The notes beneath the pieces were generated by a model. That model made no database searches and was not told where the DNA came from. It saw nothing but the letters and a program-made list of their open reading frames with translations. 64,000 nt of DNA from the NCBI RefSeq assembly GCF_963975345.1, contig NZ_CAXBGE010000004.1, positions 186,001 through 250,000 on the forward strand, given 5' to 3'. Positions 16,934 through 26,195 of the stretch are shown in pieces. The position numbers and the translations under genes were made by a program. The stretch is from Maricaulis sp963975345 (GTDB lineage: Bacteria; Pseudomonadota; Alphaproteobacteria; Caulobacterales; Maricaulaceae). Within the stretch, counting starts at the first letter, position 1; each line of letters opens with the position of its first letter.

Positions 16934-18343
16934 CTATCCGTTCGCTGCAGGGCCGGCGGATGACTGCGCCGGATCGGTCACCGCACCGAGCGGCGAGCCT
17001 GGTGCGCGACGCTCGCCCGGCCCCGTGTCCGGTGGACGGTCATCGAATCCCCGTGTCGCGATACGGGCCATGTAGAGGGCGCCGGCTGTGAAAATGATCG
17101 CGTAGACGGTGATGAACACAATCAGCGAGAAGGCGACCTGGCCGGCCTCGACCGGCGAAACGCTGTCGGCCGTCCGCAGCATGCCGTAGACGGTCCAAGG
17201 CTGACGCCCGACCTCGGCGACGATCCAGCCGGTTATGACAGCGACAAAGCCCAGACTCCCGCCCGGTATCGCCAGCCAATGAAACAGGCCAGGCTGATCG
17301 ATCCGTTTGCGCGCCCACAGGACAACGCCCCATACGCCAAGGGCAAGCAGGAGCAGGCCGGACCCGACCATAATGCGGAAGCCCCAGAAGACCAGCCAGA
17401 GCGGCGGACGTTCATCCTCAGCAAAGCTGGACAGCGCCCGCAAGGGGGCGTCGGTATTGAACAGGAAAGGGCTGGTGCCCGGAATGGTGATTTCACTGCG
17501 GCCGCAGGCATTATCCGCCGGCCAGGCCAGCAGGACAGTGCCCTGGACGTCGCGTGTCTCGCACCAGCCCTCCATCGCGGCGACCTTGGCGGGTTGATAT
17601 TCATGCGCGATCTCGCCTGACCAGTGACCGGCCAAGATCTGCAGCGGCATCAGCACAGCGAGCGTGCCGGCCGCCATCCGCATCTGCCAGCGCGTTGGCT
17701 CACTCTTCTGCCCGTGCAGGGTCTGCCAAGCGCCGGCAGCCAGCACGACGGCGGCGGTTGTGATGAAGGCGGCCAGCATCATATGGATATAACGCGCCGG
17801 GAAGCTGGGGTTGAAGATGACCTCCATCCAGCTGGTGGCGAAGAAATTGCCGGTTACCGGGTCGATCTCGAAGCCCTGCGGCGTTTGCATCCAGGAATTG
17901 GCTGACAATATCCAGAACGCAGAAATCGAGGTGCCGATCGCCACGATGATGGTGGCCGCAAAATGCAATTTGCGTCCGACCTTGTTCCAGCCAAACAACA
18001 TGACGCCGAGAAAACTGGCCTCGAGGAAGAAGGCCGTCAGGACTTCATAGCCCAGCAGCGGCCCGAGCACGCTACCAGTGCGGTCGGAGAAGACGCTCCA
18101 ATTGGTACCGAACTGGTAGGACATCACCACACCGGTCACCACGCCCATGGCGAAGGCGAGGGCGAAGATCTTGATCCAGTGGAGATAGAGCTGTTTGAAC
18201 ACTTCGCGGCCGGTCTTCAGCCACAGGCCTTCGCAAACCGCGAGAAAGGCGGCGAGCCCGATGGTGAAGGCGGGGAAGAGGATGTGAAACGCAATGACGA
18301 AGCCAAATTGCATCCGGGACAACAGGAGGGCGTCGAATTCCAT
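16934..18343 (-). CDS. cydA: Cytochrome bd-type quinol oxidase subunit I
   Basis: The haem-bearing subunit has 469 residues and about nine membrane helices. SRMQFGFVIAFHILFPAFTIG carries the N-terminal haem-ligand His, YIHMMLAAF a second His, and GRQPWTVYGMLRT is the conserved C-terminal family block. The Q-loop between LAGHWSGEIAHEYQPAK and the following helix lacks the long insertion of E. coli CydA, placing it with short Q-loop or CIO-type oxidases. The tail after 445 is Pro/Gly-rich and likely cytosolic. It is the first gene of cydA-cydB-DUF2474. Confidence 0.95.
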   Translation of the reverse strand: MEFDALLLSRMQFGFVIAFHILFPAFTIGLAAFLAVCEGLWLKTGREVFKQLYLHWIKIFALAFAMGVVTGVVMSYQFGTNWSVFSDRTGSVLGPLLGYEVLTAFFLEASFLGVMLFGWNKVGRKLHFAATIIVAIGTSISAFWILSANSWMQTPQGFEIDPVTGNFFATSWMEVIFNPSFPARYIHMMLAAFITTAAVVLAAGAWQTLHGQKSEPTRWQMRMAAGTLAVLMPLQILAGHWSGEIAHEYQPAKVAAMEGWCETRDVQGTVLLAWPADNACGRSEITIPGTSPFLFNTDAPLRALSSFAEDERPPLWLVFWGFRIMVGSGLLLLALGVWGVVLWARKRIDQPGLFHWLAIPGGSLGFVAVITGWIVAEVGRQPWTVYGMLRTADSVSPVEAGQVAFSLIVFITVYAIIFTAGALYMARIATRGFDDRPPDTGPGERRAPGSPLGAVTDPAQSSAGPAANG

Positions 18344-18739
18344 AGCCAGTGTCTTTCGTAGCGCAATAATTCATATCAACCACGCATCGACGACGCTGCA
18401 AACGCGACGCAAGGTCGCGCGACATGCTCGCCGGGGCAATCCTGAATTGCCCCCGAATTGGGCCGCACGGCGGATTTTCCGCGATCAATATACCACAACA
18501 TCACGAAGGCTCTTGCCGGCATCTGGCAGGCCGACCCGGTGGGGCTTGCACATCTACGGTTCCGGTAACGAGCCGGGTTTCGGCCTGATCGGCAATCACG
18601 GCGTATGTCTGTCTGTTCGGGCTGCCCTCGCAGCGTGCTCACGCCATGGTTACGGGATCAAATTGCGCCGGTCGAGTAGAAGTCTATTTCACGCGGCCGC
18701 CCCTTGCGGTTAGGCTGGCATCAATCGGGGAGGGCTCTC
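18344..18739. other. Divergent intergenic region upstream of cydA
   Basis: These 396 bp lie between the divergent starts of cydA (minus) and the DoxX-like gene (plus) and should hold both promoters. I found no convincing FNR box (TTGAT-N4-ATCAA). The clearest structured element is the inverted repeat at 18433-18453. No supported coding sequence is present. Confidence 0.5.
18433..18453. promoter_or_regulatory. Inverted repeat upstream of cydA
   Basis: GGGGCAAT (18433-18440) and ATTGCCCC (18446-18453) form perfect 8-bp arms around CCTGA, about 90 bp upstream of cydA. It may be an operator for an oxygen- or stress-responsive regulator. No regulator can be named from sequence. Confidence 0.4.
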
Positions 18740-19228
18740 ATGGCCAAAACAATTCAACGCTTCGTGCTGATCATCCTGCCGCTCTTTGTCGCAGTGATTT
18801 TTCTCGACTCGCTGCGTTACAAATTTACCGATGCGCCGGAGACGCAGGTGATCTTTGGCCTACTCGATGGTTGGGCTGCAAGTTGGGGCGCTGCGGGCCT
18901 GTTCGGGCATACCGGCCTGTTCAGCCAATACGTTATTGGATCGGCGGAACTCATTGCTTCAACGTCCCTATTGATCGGATTTATACCCGAATTGCGACGC
19001 CTTCAGGTGATCGGCGCCGCTCTGGGTTTGGCGGTGATGACGGGGGCGATTTCCTTCCATCTCTTCACCCCTTTGGGGATCGATCCCAACCAGGATGGCG
19101 GCGGGCTCTTCATGGCAGCGTGCGGCGTGTGGCTGTCCTGCATCGTTCTGCTGGCGCTCAAACGTCAGGAGGCGCTGGCAATCGGTTGCGGCCTCATCCG
19201 GCTCCTGATCCAGACGCCGGCCCGATAG
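18740..19228 (+). CDS. DoxX-like four-helix membrane protein
   Basis: The start is placed at the ATG 18740 behind a GGGGAGGG ribosome site; an upstream in-frame ATG has no such site. The 162-residue product has about four hydrophobic helices with FLDSLRYKFTDAPETQVIF after the first, and GSAELIASTSLLIGF, a pattern reminiscent of DoxX proteins. Function is unknown; DoxX proteins are linked to redox or thiosulfate metabolism. Its 3' end overlaps the convergent msrQ 3' end by 64 bp. Confidence 0.65.
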   Translation: MAKTIQRFVLIILPLFVAVIFLDSLRYKFTDAPETQVIFGLLDGWAASWGAAGLFGHTGLFSQYVIGSAELIASTSLLIGFIPELRRLQVIGAALGLAVMTGAISFHLFTPLGIDPNQDGGGLFMAACGVWLSCIVLLALKRQEALAIGCGLIRLLIQTPAR

Positions 19229-19847
19229 GCCAGCAGCAGCGCCAATATCCCGCCATGGATCCAGGGTCCGATCTGGTTGCCCTTCACCATGAATCCGTAG
19301 TGCAGACAGGCGATTACGCCGAGCGGGTAGACGCTGTAATGCAGCTTCTGCCACAGCTTGGCCCCCAGTCGACGCACCATGGAATTGAATGAGGTCAGCG
19401 CCAGCGGCACGATCAGGACGAAAGCCGTCATGCCCAGGGTGATATAGATCCGCTTGACGACATCGCGCCATAGCCCGGCCCACATGCCGGTCAGGCTCAT
19501 CCCGGCGGCGAGATAGAGATCGAGGCCGAGATAGGCGCCCAAATGCGCGGCCGCATACCAGAAGGCGGCGAGGCCGATGCGGCGGCGGACCTTCATGATC
19601 GGCAGCCAGCGCGTCAGATCGCGAAATGGCGTGACGGCCAGTGATATCAACAGGATACGTAAGGCGGTATCGCCGAGAAAACGGTGGGTTTTCTCGATCG
19701 GGTTGAAGCCGAGATCATTAGGCGCGCCGCTCAGCAGCAGCGACCATTGCCAGATCAGCCACAGGCCGGGCAGGGCCAAAGCCCAGAAAGTCAGCGGTTT
19801 GAGCCAATGCCTGCCGAAGGCCCGCAGGACTGCGCTTTTGGCCATGC

Positions 19848-19851
<4 letters not shown>
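19165..19851 (-). CDS. msrQ: MsrQ, haem-binding membrane subunit of the periplasmic methionine sulfoxide reductase
   Basis: The 228-residue membrane protein of the ferric-reductase-like YedZ/MsrQ family passes electrons from the quinol pool to MsrP. It has about six helices; HRFLGDTALRILLISLAVTPFR, RRRIGLAAFWYAAAHLGAYL and KLHYSVYPLGVIACLHYGF carry the conserved histidines for haem. The start overlaps the msrP stop by 4 bp. The C-terminal 21 codons overlap the convergent DoxX-like gene. Confidence 0.95.
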
Positions 19852-20828
<977 letters not shown>

Positions 20829-21011
20829 CGGATTCCTCGGCTCTTGGCGCTTGTTGGAATTGAGGATAGTGGAGTTTGCGCCAAACGCATCCCCGCCGCA
20901 CGCCATCGTGATCGATCAATGATTGCCCGGCATCCGCTCAATGCCTGCCCGGCTATCGCTGAGTGTTCATTACCTGCCTCTATACGATCACTCCGTCAGA
21001 CTGGATCACTC

Positions 21012-21554
21012 ATGACCGCCAAAACCGATCTGCCGAAGCCTGGCGCAGGCGATTTGCGCTGGCGTTTCGATTGCCGCGACGGCGAGGCCGTGATCGAAGT
21101 GCGGCTGGCCGGACGCGCCGATCTGGACGCGATCGATGAGATCGAGATCGACAGCTTCATCGCCGACCGGTTCGAACGCCGCAATCTGCGCCGCATGCTC
21201 AACGCCGGAAAAACGCTCTTTTTGCTGGCGCGGATTGGCGGCGAGGCGGCGGGCTACCTGGCGTTGGCTTTTCGTCGCGGCAGCGGGATTTCGCGCATCT
21301 ACTCCATCGCCGTCGCCCCGCAGCATCGCGGATCGGGCGTCGCGCGGGCCATGCTCGACGCGGCGCTCGATCTGACAGGGCGGCGCGGCTGCCGCCAAGT
21401 GCATCTGGAAGTGCGCAAATCCAACACCAAGGCGATCAACTTGTATCAACGTGCAGGATTTCGCTTGCGGGGCACGCGCGAAGCCTATTACGAGGACAGG
21501 GAAGCGGCGTTGCTATTTGAAGCCGACGCGCCGCACAGCCCAGGAGAGCGATAG
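21012..21554 (+). CDS. GNAT family N-acetyltransferase (RimI-like) of the ATP-grasp cluster
   Basis: The start is ATG 21012, since the frame upstream lacks any conserved segment. The 180 residues contain the GNAT core, with IYSIAVAPQHRGSGVARAM as the acetyl-CoA pyrophosphate-binding motif A (Q/R-x-x-G-x-G/A) and NTKAINLYQRAGF as motif B. An N-terminal 30-residue extension precedes it. The gene ends 3 bp before the GTG of the ATP-grasp gene, so they form one unit. The substrate may be the amine of the product made by its partner; this is inference. Confidence 0.85.
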   Translation: MTAKTDLPKPGAGDLRWRFDCRDGEAVIEVRLAGRADLDAIDEIEIDSFIADRFERRNLRRMLNAGKTLFLLARIGGEAAGYLALAFRRGSGISRIYSIAVAPQHRGSGVARAMLDAALDLTGRRGCRQVHLEVRKSNTKAINLYQRAGFRLRGTREAYYEDREAALLFEADAPHSPGER

Positions 21555-21557
21555 CTC

Positions 21558-23033
21558 GTGAGCGACTGGCTCATTCTCGTTGAACATGCTGGCGATCTCG
21601 GCCAGCACGAAACGCCCCACAAGGTCATGCGCACCCGCGATTATATCGTCAACGCGCAGCTCTTCACCGGCCGACGGCCGAACATCATCAATCTGGCGCG
21701 CAGCTATAGCTATCAATCGAACGGCTATTACGCGTCCCTGTTGGCGGAGGCGCGCGGTCACCGCATCGTGCCGACGGCGCAATCGGTCGTCGAGCTCAGC
21801 CGCAAGGGGCTCTATGCCCAGGCCCTGCCCGATCTCAATGTCGCTCTGCTGAAGGATCTCGGTGGCGCCGCCTCGGAGGACAAGCATTTGCTGGTCTCCT
21901 TCGGCCATTGCCAGAACAAGGCACTGGCGAAGTTTTCCAAACTTCTGTTCGATTGGTTTCGTGCCCCGGTGCTCGATGTGACGCTGGCTTCATCGGGAAA
22001 GGAAATCAAACAGATACGCGCCATCTCGCCGCACACGCTCAAAAATGAGGACCGGCAATTCTTCCTCGATTGCCTCGGCCAATACACCCGCCGCCAATGG
22101 GTCGCGCCGAAGGAACGCACGGCGCCGCGCTGGTCGCTGGCCATTCTGACCGATCCAAAGGAAGAATTCCCGCCTTCCAGCAAATCTTCGGTTCAACGCC
22201 TCGCCAGTGTGGCCGCCAAAATGGGCGTCGAGGTTGATTTGATCGGGCCGAATGATCTCGCCAGCTTGGCCGAATACGACGCGCTCTTTATCCGCACCAC
22301 CACGGCGATCGATAATTTCACCTACCGTTTCGCGCGCCGCGCCGAGCAGGAAGGCATGCCGGTGATCGATGATTGCCGCTCGATGATCCGCTGCACCAAC
22401 AAGGTCTTCCTCAAAGAGCTGATGGAGCAGGGCGGTGTGCCGGCGCCGAAAACCGAAATCCTCGACGCTACCACCCCGCTGACCGGCCTGTTTGACCGCT
22501 TGGGCTCGACCGTCGTGCTCAAGGCCCCCGACGGCTCCTTCAGCCGTCAGGTCCACAAGGTCACCACCGAGGCCGAACTCGTCAGCCGCGCCAAACAGCT
22601 CTTCGCCGACACCGCCCTGATCATCGCCCAGGAATTCATGCCCACGGACTATGACTGGCGCATCGGCGTGCTCGATGGCGAGCCGCTTTTTGCCTGCAAA
22701 TACAAGATGGCGCGCGGCCACTGGCAAATCATCAAGCACGAAGCCGACGGCAAATACACCGAGGGCGGTTTCGAAACCCTCGCCATCAGCGACGCCCCGC
22801 CCGAAGTCATCGAGATTGCCCGCAAAGCCGCCAGCCTGATCGGTCACGGCCTCTACGGCATCGATATGAAGCAAAACGAGAAGGGGATTTTCGTCATCGA
22901 AATCAACGACAACCCCAATCTCGAAACCGAAGTCGAAGGCGCGGTGCTGAAAGACGAACTCTGGCGCGCGATCATCCGCTGGTTCTCCATGCGGCTGGAG
23001 CGGCGGATGCACGCGGTGAAGGTTAAGGGGTAG
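21558..23033 (+). CDS. RimK-like ATP-grasp amidoligase with RLAN N-terminal domain
   Basis: The gene starts with GTG 21558 behind an AGGAGAG site. Residues 1 to about 150 match the RimK-like ATP-grasp N-terminal (RLAN) type (WLILVEHAGDLG, PNIINLARSYSYQSNGYYASLL). The C-terminal half is an ATP-grasp ligase: VVLKAPDGSFSRQV binds nucleotide, DWRIGVLDGEPLFACKYKM is the central sheet and EINDNPNLETEVEG carries the Mg-binding Glu/Asn. At 491 residues it is longer than RimK itself. The family should join an amino acid to a carboxylate by an ATP-driven amide or peptide bond; the substrates are unknown. Confidence 0.88.
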   Translation: MSDWLILVEHAGDLGQHETPHKVMRTRDYIVNAQLFTGRRPNIINLARSYSYQSNGYYASLLAEARGHRIVPTAQSVVELSRKGLYAQALPDLNVALLKDLGGAASEDKHLLVSFGHCQNKALAKFSKLLFDWFRAPVLDVTLASSGKEIKQIRAISPHTLKNEDRQFFLDCLGQYTRRQWVAPKERTAPRWSLAILTDPKEEFPPSSKSSVQRLASVAAKMGVEVDLIGPNDLASLAEYDALFIRTTTAIDNFTYRFARRAEQEGMPVIDDCRSMIRCTNKVFLKELMEQGGVPAPKTEILDATTPLTGLFDRLGSTVVLKAPDGSFSRQVHKVTTEAELVSRAKQLFADTALIIAQEFMPTDYDWRIGVLDGEPLFACKYKMARGHWQIIKHEADGKYTEGGFETLAISDAPPEVIEIARKAASLIGHGLYGIDMKQNEKGIFVIEINDNPNLETEVEGAVLKDELWRAIIRWFSMRLERRMHAVKVKG

Positions 23034-23126
23034 GGGGCGAGGGGTTCAACACGGGCTTCGTCCGGCGCACATCTTCCATCAAGGAAGAGGTGGGTGTTTG
23101 ATCTGACCGACCTCGCTTGTCTCCCT

Positions 23127-23163
23127 CCTCTTCCTGGATGGAAGAGGTGGCCGCGAAGCGGCC
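23127..23163. repeat. Double hairpin repeat
   Basis: CCTCTTCC (23127-23134) pairs with GGAAGAGG (23140-23147), immediately followed by GGCCGC (23149-23154) pairing with GCGGCC (23158-23163). A half-similar unit, TCTTCC-ATCAA-GGAAGA, lies at 23072-23088. The doubling suggests a dispersed palindromic repeat family. Confidence 0.6.
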
Positions 23164-23272
23164 GGAGCTGGTGACGGACTCGCAATGCCCTCTCAGGGCT
23201 CTGTTGAACGAATAGGGTCACATACCGGCCCCACAATGCGCTGCGCGCTACCGGGGGAGGCTTGTTGGGGCC

Positions 23273-23309
23273 CGGGACACGTACCGGCGTCCAGCCGGTA
23301 CGTGTCCCG
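23273..23309. repeat. Perfect 16-bp inverted repeat
   Basis: Arms CGGGACACGTACCGGC (23273-23288) and GCCGGTACGTGTCCCG (23294-23309) enclose GTCCA. The stem is long and GC-rich but has no T run, so it is not a standard terminator. It would form a very stable RNA hairpin or a cruciform, 240 bp after the ATP-grasp gene. Confidence 0.85.
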
Positions 23310-23355
23310 ACTTGTGTTGAGACGCCGCTACAGCACACCCACACCACCCAAATTC

Positions 23356-23374
23356 CCCCGGATTCAGTCCGGGG
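23356..23374. repeat. Inverted repeat with 7-bp arms
   Basis: CCCCGGA (23356-23362) and TCCGGGG (23368-23374) enclose TTCAG. It is part of the same palindrome cluster. Confidence 0.55.
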
Positions 23375-23582
23375 TCTGCCGGAGGGAAATCCAGCCAAGC
23401 TTGCCAGCGATGGCAGGCCCCGGAATTCGCTTCGCTCCTCCGGGGGAAGGTGGGTTATGGATTAGGAAGTTGAGCATCCGACACGCCCCCGACCAACAAA
23501 CCGCTATGTGCGGCGTCGCAAATCCTGTATGGCCGCTTTTGCGCAGCTGATAGGGTGCGTTCACGCAACAGGAACTGCATCC

Positions 23583-25148
23583 ATGGCCAGTCAGAAATCG
23601 CGCTCTTCACTCAATATCCGCTATGCCCGTATCGCGGATATTCCGGCGATCATTGCGTTGGTCGACAAGGTTTATCCCGAGCAGGAGACCTATATCACTG
23701 CGATGGTGCAGGGGCAGATCACCAATTTCCCTGAGGGCCAGGTGCTGGTGGAATATGATGGCGAGATTGTTGGCTATTGCGCCAGCTTCATCATCGACGA
23801 AGCCTCGGCGCTGGAGCCGCATACCTGGACCGGGATCACCGGATCCGGCTATGCCTCGCGCCATAATTCCAAAGGCGAGTGGCTGTATGGGATGGAGGTC
23901 TGTGTCGATCCGGACCGGCGCCGGCTGCGGATCGGGCAAAGGCTTTATGATGCGCGCCGCGAATTGTGCGAACGCCTCGAGCTGAAGGGGATTGTGTTTG
24001 GCGGCCGGATGCCGGGCTGGAAACGACGCCGCAAGGCCTATCCCGACCCAGGCGATTACCTGCAGGCTGTGGCGACGCAGAAAATCTCTGATCCGGTGAT
24101 CCGCTTCCATATGCGGCTTGGTTTTGAGCCGATTGGCGTGCTGAAGGATTACCTGCCGATCGATGACGCCTCGGGCGGCTATGCCAGCCATATGGTCTGG
24201 AACAACCCTTATGCGGCGGTCCACACCAAGAGCGCCTACGCCCCACCGGGCGCCAAGGAAGACGTGCGCGTGGCCACCGTACAATTCCAGCAGCGCAAGG
24301 TGCACTCGTTCGAAGAATTCATGAGCAATGTGGAATATTTCGTCGACGTCACGGCGGATTATCGCTGCGATTTCGTCGTCTTCCCCGAACTGTTCACCCT
24401 GCAATTACTCGGTTTTGCCGAGACCCGGCTGACACCGTCACAATCGATTGAAAAGCTGACCGAATACACGCCGCAATTCGTTGACGCGATGCGCAATCTG
24501 GCGATCAGCTATAATATCAATATCGTTGGCGGCTCACACCCGACGCGCACCGAACGCGGCGATATCCAGAATGTCGCCTATGTCTTCCTGCGCGATGGCT
24601 CGGTGCACCAGCAGGAGAAGATCCATCCCACCCCGTCAGAGCAGATGTGGTGGGGCATCAAGGGCGGCAATTCCATCGCCACGATCCAGACCGATTGCGG
24701 TCCGATCGGCATTCTGATCTGCTATGACAGCGAATTCCCCGAACTGGCGCGCCAGCTGGTCGATGCCGGCGCGAAACTCCTGTTCGTGCCCTTCTGCACC
24801 GATAACCGCCAAGGCTATATGCGGGTGCGCTATTGCAGCCAGGCGCGGGCGATTGAAAACCAGTGCTATGTCGTGATGTCCGGCAATGTCGGAAACCTGC
24901 CTGGTGTGGAAAACATGGACATTCAATACGCCCAGTCCTGCATTCTCACCCCGTGCGATTTCCGCTTCGCGCGCGACGGGATCGCGGCGGAATGCTCGGA
25001 GAATGTCGAAACCGTCGCCATCGCCGATCTCAATCTGAATGATCTCGACTGGGTGCGCCAAGAGGGCACGGTGCGCAATCTGCGCGACCGGCGCTTCGAT
25101 CTCTATTCGATCAAATGGACCGGCAAGACCCGGATCCAGCCGCGATGA
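23583..25148 (+). CDS. GNAT acetyltransferase / carbon-nitrogen hydrolase (nitrilase superfamily) fusion
   Basis: The start is the ATG at 23583 behind AGGAA; the preceding in-frame codons are not conserved-looking. Residues 10-205 form a GNAT domain (YGMEVCVDPDRRRLRIGQRLY is the CoA-binding loop). Residues 226-520 form a nitrilase-fold amidase with the catalytic triad E269 (VVFPELF), K346 (QQEKIHP) and C380 (ILICYDSEF). The 521-residue fusion probably transfers acyl groups and hydrolyses an amide, with unknown substrates. It sits downstream of the GNAT and ATP-grasp genes, suggesting a shared pathway, and its stop overlaps the next gene by 4 bp. Confidence 0.9.
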   Translation: MASQKSRSSLNIRYARIADIPAIIALVDKVYPEQETYITAMVQGQITNFPEGQVLVEYDGEIVGYCASFIIDEASALEPHTWTGITGSGYASRHNSKGEWLYGMEVCVDPDRRRLRIGQRLYDARRELCERLELKGIVFGGRMPGWKRRRKAYPDPGDYLQAVATQKISDPVIRFHMRLGFEPIGVLKDYLPIDDASGGYASHMVWNNPYAAVHTKSAYAPPGAKEDVRVATVQFQQRKVHSFEEFMSNVEYFVDVTADYRCDFVVFPELFTLQLLGFAETRLTPSQSIEKLTEYTPQFVDAMRNLAISYNINIVGGSHPTRTERGDIQNVAYVFLRDGSVHQQEKIHPTPSEQMWWGIKGGNSIATIQTDCGPIGILICYDSEFPELARQLVDAGAKLLFVPFCTDNRQGYMRVRYCSQARAIENQCYVVMSGNVGNLPGVENMDIQYAQSCILTPCDFRFARDGIAAECSENVETVAIADLNLNDLDWVRQEGTVRNLRDRRFDLYSIKWTGKTRIQPR

Positions 25149-25504
25149 TCGAGGGGGCCTGCCATTGCGGCGCCGTGCGCTGGACGCTGACGGTGGAGCC
25201 GGAATGGCTGACCCGGTGCAATTGCTCCTCCTGCCGTCGAACCAACGGGCTGTGGGCCTATGGCGATCGCTCGGACATCACGCTGGAATATCCGCAAGAC
25301 GGCGTCGTGAAATATGTCTGGGGCGATAAATGCCTCGCGCTTGTCTCGTGCAAGACGTGCGGCAACACGACCCATTGGGAAGGGCGCGATCCTGAGGCCA
25401 GCACCCGCATGGCGGTCAATGTGAACATGGCCGATCCGGCCGGGATTGCGCGCTATCGCATCCGTCATTTCGACGGTGCCGACAGCTGGGCCTTTCTGGA
25501 CTAG
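25145..25504 (+). CDS. GFA family (glutathione-dependent formaldehyde-activating-like) zinc protein
   Basis: The ATG at 25145 overlaps the stop of the GNAT-nitrilase gene by 4 bp (ATGA). The 119 residues carry GFA/CENP-V-type cysteine pairs: ACHCGAVRW, CNCSSCRR and CKTCGNTTHW, which should bind zinc. A formaldehyde-related activity is the family name only; many members have unknown substrates. It is the last gene of the plus-strand unit and converges on a small GNAT gene. Confidence 0.9.
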   Translation: MIEGACHCGAVRWTLTVEPEWLTRCNCSSCRRTNGLWAYGDRSDITLEYPQDGVVKYVWGDKCLALVSCKTCGNTTHWEGRDPEASTRMAVNVNMADPAGIARYRIRHFDGADSWAFLD

Positions 25505-25526
25505 ACTTTCGCCTGGCGCGCGGGGC

Positions 25527-25835
25527 TCAGACCGGTTCGATCACGTCGGCCCAATCGGGATTCTTGAGCGCTTGCGAGGCCAGGAAAGGGCATTGCGGGT
25601 AAATCGTGAAGCCATGCTCGCGCGCTTCGGCCACGACATGGCGGGCCAGGGCAACGCCGAGACCGGTGCCGCGCAGGGCGTCGGGCACGCCGACATGGTC
25701 GACCCGGATCCGGTGTTCGCCGACGCGTTTGAAACTCAGCTCACCGGTCTCCGGCCTTTCCTCGATATGGGCGAGATAGCGACCGCGATCTCCTTGATCT
25801 TCAAGGGTGAATGTGATGCTGGGAGTCTGGGTCAT
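25527..25835 (-). CDS. Small GNAT-type N-acetyltransferase (YjdJ-like)
   Basis: The 102-residue single-domain protein has HIRVDHVGVPDALRGTGLGVALARHVVAEAR-type sequence, shown as VPDALRGTGLGVALARHVV, the CoA-binding motif of the minimal GNAT family (PF14542-like), and FTIYPQCPFLASQALKNPDW, its conserved end. It is cytoplasmic. Substrate unknown. It ends 23 bp from the convergent GFA gene. Confidence 0.88.
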   Translation of the reverse strand: MTQTPSITFTLEDQGDRGRYLAHIEERPETGELSFKRVGEHRIRVDHVGVPDALRGTGLGVALARHVVAEAREHGFTIYPQCPFLASQALKNPDWADVIEPV

Positions 25836-25895
25836 CGCTGTGTCCTTAACTTGTCGGTACCCTTGCGGGCGTACCCGCCTGATGCCCCGTCAATC

Positions 25896-26045
25896 CTAAA
25901 CCGTATCAGAGCTGACCCAGCTCGCAGCGGCGAGCACCAGCTGGTCGCCGGACGAACGCGGGGCGGCGACGACAAACCACAGCGTCGTCGCCAATATCAC
26001 AGCCGAAAATATCAATCCTGCCCACCGCATCGGGGCCTCCATCAT
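25896..26045 (-). CDS. Possible small single-pass membrane protein
   Basis: A 49-codon frame begins at ATG 26045, preceded at 5 bp by a perfect GGAGGT ribosome site. The product starts MMEAPMRWAGLIFSAVILA and has one membrane helix (about 8-27) followed by a short polar tail. No family is recognised. The strong ribosome site and hydrophobic helix argue for it; small size keeps confidence moderate. Confidence 0.45.
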   Translation of the reverse strand: MMEAPMRWAGLIFSAVILATTLWFVVAAPRSSGDQLVLAAASWVSSDTV

Positions 26046-26195
26046 CACTGACCTCCAGATGGTGTGGGAGATGGGCCGAAATAAGGTCCGCGCTGGAAAA
26101 AGACTTGCGCCGGGAGGGCAGGAACGGGGGGCGCTTGTCACCCCACCGCGATCGGCCCAGACTTGGGGGCGAGAACAAGAGGACGGGCCGCCCCG

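Larger units (their letters stand above)
23034..23582. repeat. Hairpin-rich intergenic region
   Basis: No credible gene is seen in these 549 bp. At least five inverted repeats lie within 310 bp (23072-23088, 23127-23147, 23149-23163, 23273-23309 and 23356-23374), with related GGAAGAGGTGG words recurring. It separates the ATP-grasp gene from the GNAT-nitrilase gene and looks like a cluster of repetitive extragenic palindromes. The downstream gene has its own AGGAA ribosome site. Confidence 0.7.

Noticed and set aside
18344..18739. FNR/Anr box upstream of cydA
   Set aside because: I found no TTGAT-N4-ATCAA or near match; TTCATATCAA is only a half match.
21990..23012. Open frame of 340 codons antisense to the ATP-grasp gene
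   Set aside because: It mirrors the codon bias of the real gene and shows no domain; the sense gene has clear ATP-grasp motifs.
21012..23033. GNAT plus ATP-grasp as N-acetylglutaminylglutamine amide synthesis (Ngs/AsnO)
   Set aside because: No glutamine amidotransferase of the AsnO type is present, the domains are separate genes and the ligase has an RLAN domain.
23034..23582. CRISPR array in the repeat-rich gap
   Set aside because: The repeats are hairpins of different sequence with no regular spacers and no cas genes nearby.
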